Shown piece after piece: positions 12,883 through 13,700 of a stretch of DNA of 13,700 nucleotides; positions within the stretch are counted from its first letter, which is position 1, and every line of letters starts with the position of its first letter. The stretch spans positions 16,935 through 30,634 of the forward strand of contig DFPL01000062.1 in assembly GCA_002377245.1 (NCBI GenBank). Direction: 5' to 3'. The DNA is from Enterobacteriaceae bacterium UBA3516. Its GTDB lineage: Bacteria > Pseudomonadota > Gammaproteobacteria > Enterobacterales > Enterobacteriaceae. Under the pieces are notes generated by a model. It did no database searches. It was given only the letters and a program-made list of their open reading frames with translations, and was not told where the DNA came from. The position numbers and the translations under genes were made by a program.

Positions 12883-12910
12883 TTGCGGGGAAATGCTAAC
12901 CGATTACAAT
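12883..12910 (+). promoter_or_regulatory. Candidate sigma-70 promoter of the bestrophin gene
   Basis: TTGCGG (12883-12888), 16 bases, then TACAAT (12905-12910). It would give a leader of about 55 bases before the ATG at 12972. Confidence 0.4.
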
Positions 12911-12971
12911 TCTGGCGCCAGCATTGCACTGGCCACCTGCAAATAAAATAAAAGCATGTAAAGGAACTTGT

Positions 12972-13700
12972 ATGATCGTTCGTCCTCCCCAGAGCTGGTT
13001 TGTCCGGCTCTTCAACTGGCACGGCTCGGTGCTGTCCATGATTATCTTCCGGCTTGGGCTAAATCTGTTCATGTCTGTCGTGGCCATCGTCGCCTGGCCG
13101 TACTACGAAAACCTGAATATTCACCTCACGGTTGCTCCCTTCAGCCTGCTGGGCATCGCCATTGCGATATTTTTGGGTTTTCGTAATAACGCCAGTTATA
13201 GCCGCTATACCGAGGCGAGAATGATTTGGGGGTCGGTGTCTATCACTTCCCGCAGCCTGTTGCGCCAGACGATAAGCGCATTACCGGACGACACGGCTAC
13301 CCACCTCAAACTTTCACGCTATGTGACCGCATTCAGCTGGCAGCTCAATCATCAGCTGCGTCAAATGGACGCCACAGCGGACATGCAAAGGTTACTCCCT
13401 GCGGACAGGGCAACCGAAGTGATGGGCAGTACCACGCCTGCGAACCGTATCCTGCTGTTCCTTGGCAGAGAATACGCCAGCTTGCGTCGGGAGGGTAAAA
13501 TCAACGATTTTGTCTGGCAGAACATAGATGAAAATCTTAACGAGCTTTCGCGATGCCTGGGAGGATGCGAACGCATCGCCAATACGCCCGTGCCGTTTGC
13601 CTATTCGTTGATTCTTCAGCGCACGGTCTATCTTTTCTGCACCCTTCTGCCGCTGGCGCTGGTTTCCGACCTTCACCTGATGACGCCGTTTGTGTCGGTA
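12972..13700 (+). CDS. yneE: Bestrophin-family channel (YneE/KpBest type), 3'-truncated by window edge
   Basis: 243 codons are open from the ATG to the window end with no stop; family proteins are about 300 residues. The protein begins MIVRPPQSWFVRLFNWHGSV, with hydrophobic segments at about 20-45 and 55-70 (APFSLLGIAIAIFLGFRNNA) and another near the end of the window. NNASYSRYTEARMIW and the pore-region CERIANTPVPFAYSLILQR are the bestrophin signatures shared with E. coli YneE and Klebsiella KpBest. The family forms homopentameric inner-membrane channels; KpBest conducts cations. AAAGGAAC lies 6 bases before the ATG. Confidence 0.92.
   Translation, partial: MIVRPPQSWFVRLFNWHGSVLSMIIFRLGLNLFMSVVAIVAWPYYENLNIHLTVAPFSLLGIAIAIFLGFRNNASYSRYTEARMIWGSVSITSRSLLRQTISALPDDTATHLKLSRYVTAFSWQLNHQLRQMDATADMQRLLPADRATEVMGSTTPANRILLFLGREYASLRREGKINDFVWQNIDENLNELSRCLGGCERIANTPVPFAYSLILQRTVYLFCTLLPLALVSDLHLMTPFVSV

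Overview
The window reads as a chromosomal segment of an Enterobacteriaceae member close to Escherichia, Citrobacter, Enterobacter and Klebsiella. AscB, HycI and HypA-HypE can be aligned from memory almost residue for residue with their E. coli counterparts, and the block order ascB-hycI-hypABCDE-ygbA is the enteric one. Species cannot be fixed from the sequence alone.

Left part (1-6350). The 3' three quarters of ascB (6-phospho-beta-glucosidase) end at a strong terminator. A small SymE-type toxin gene with an exact LexA box upstream lies between ascB and hycI. Next come hycI (protease that matures hydrogenase 3), a 233-bp divergent control region with a near-perfect sigma-54 promoter, and the tightly overlapping operon hypA-hypB-hypC-hypD-hypE for assembly of the NiFe(CN)2CO site. 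In E. coli the structural operon hycA-hycH lies between hycI and hypA, and the activator gene fhlA lies between hypE and ygbA. Both are absent here, so the formate hydrogenlyase genes are gone from their usual place while the maturation genes look intact residue by residue. The convergent ygbA follows, with an NsrR-like dyad upstream.

Middle part (6350-10510). The E. coli neighbour mutS is not next to ygbA, so synteny breaks here. A small exported protein of unknown family is preceded by an overlapping 50-codon ORF with its own ribosome binding site. An AT-rich intergenic region leads into a catabolic-looking module: an RraA-fold aldolase of the 4-hydroxy-4-methyl-2-oxoglutarate (HMG) type, an ACS-family MFS transporter, and a convergent LysR regulator. 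Palindromes of the LysR-box type and a shared 11-mer occur upstream of both the aldolase gene and the regulator gene, which suggests one regulatory circuit.

Right part (10510-13700). This holds a DJ-1/PfpI (Hsp31-like) protein, a convergent TPR protein sharing a terminator region with it, the periplasmic disulfide isomerase DsbG, and the start of a bestrophin-family channel (YneE/KpBest type) that runs off the window. No tRNA, rRNA, CRISPR array or insertion sequence was seen.
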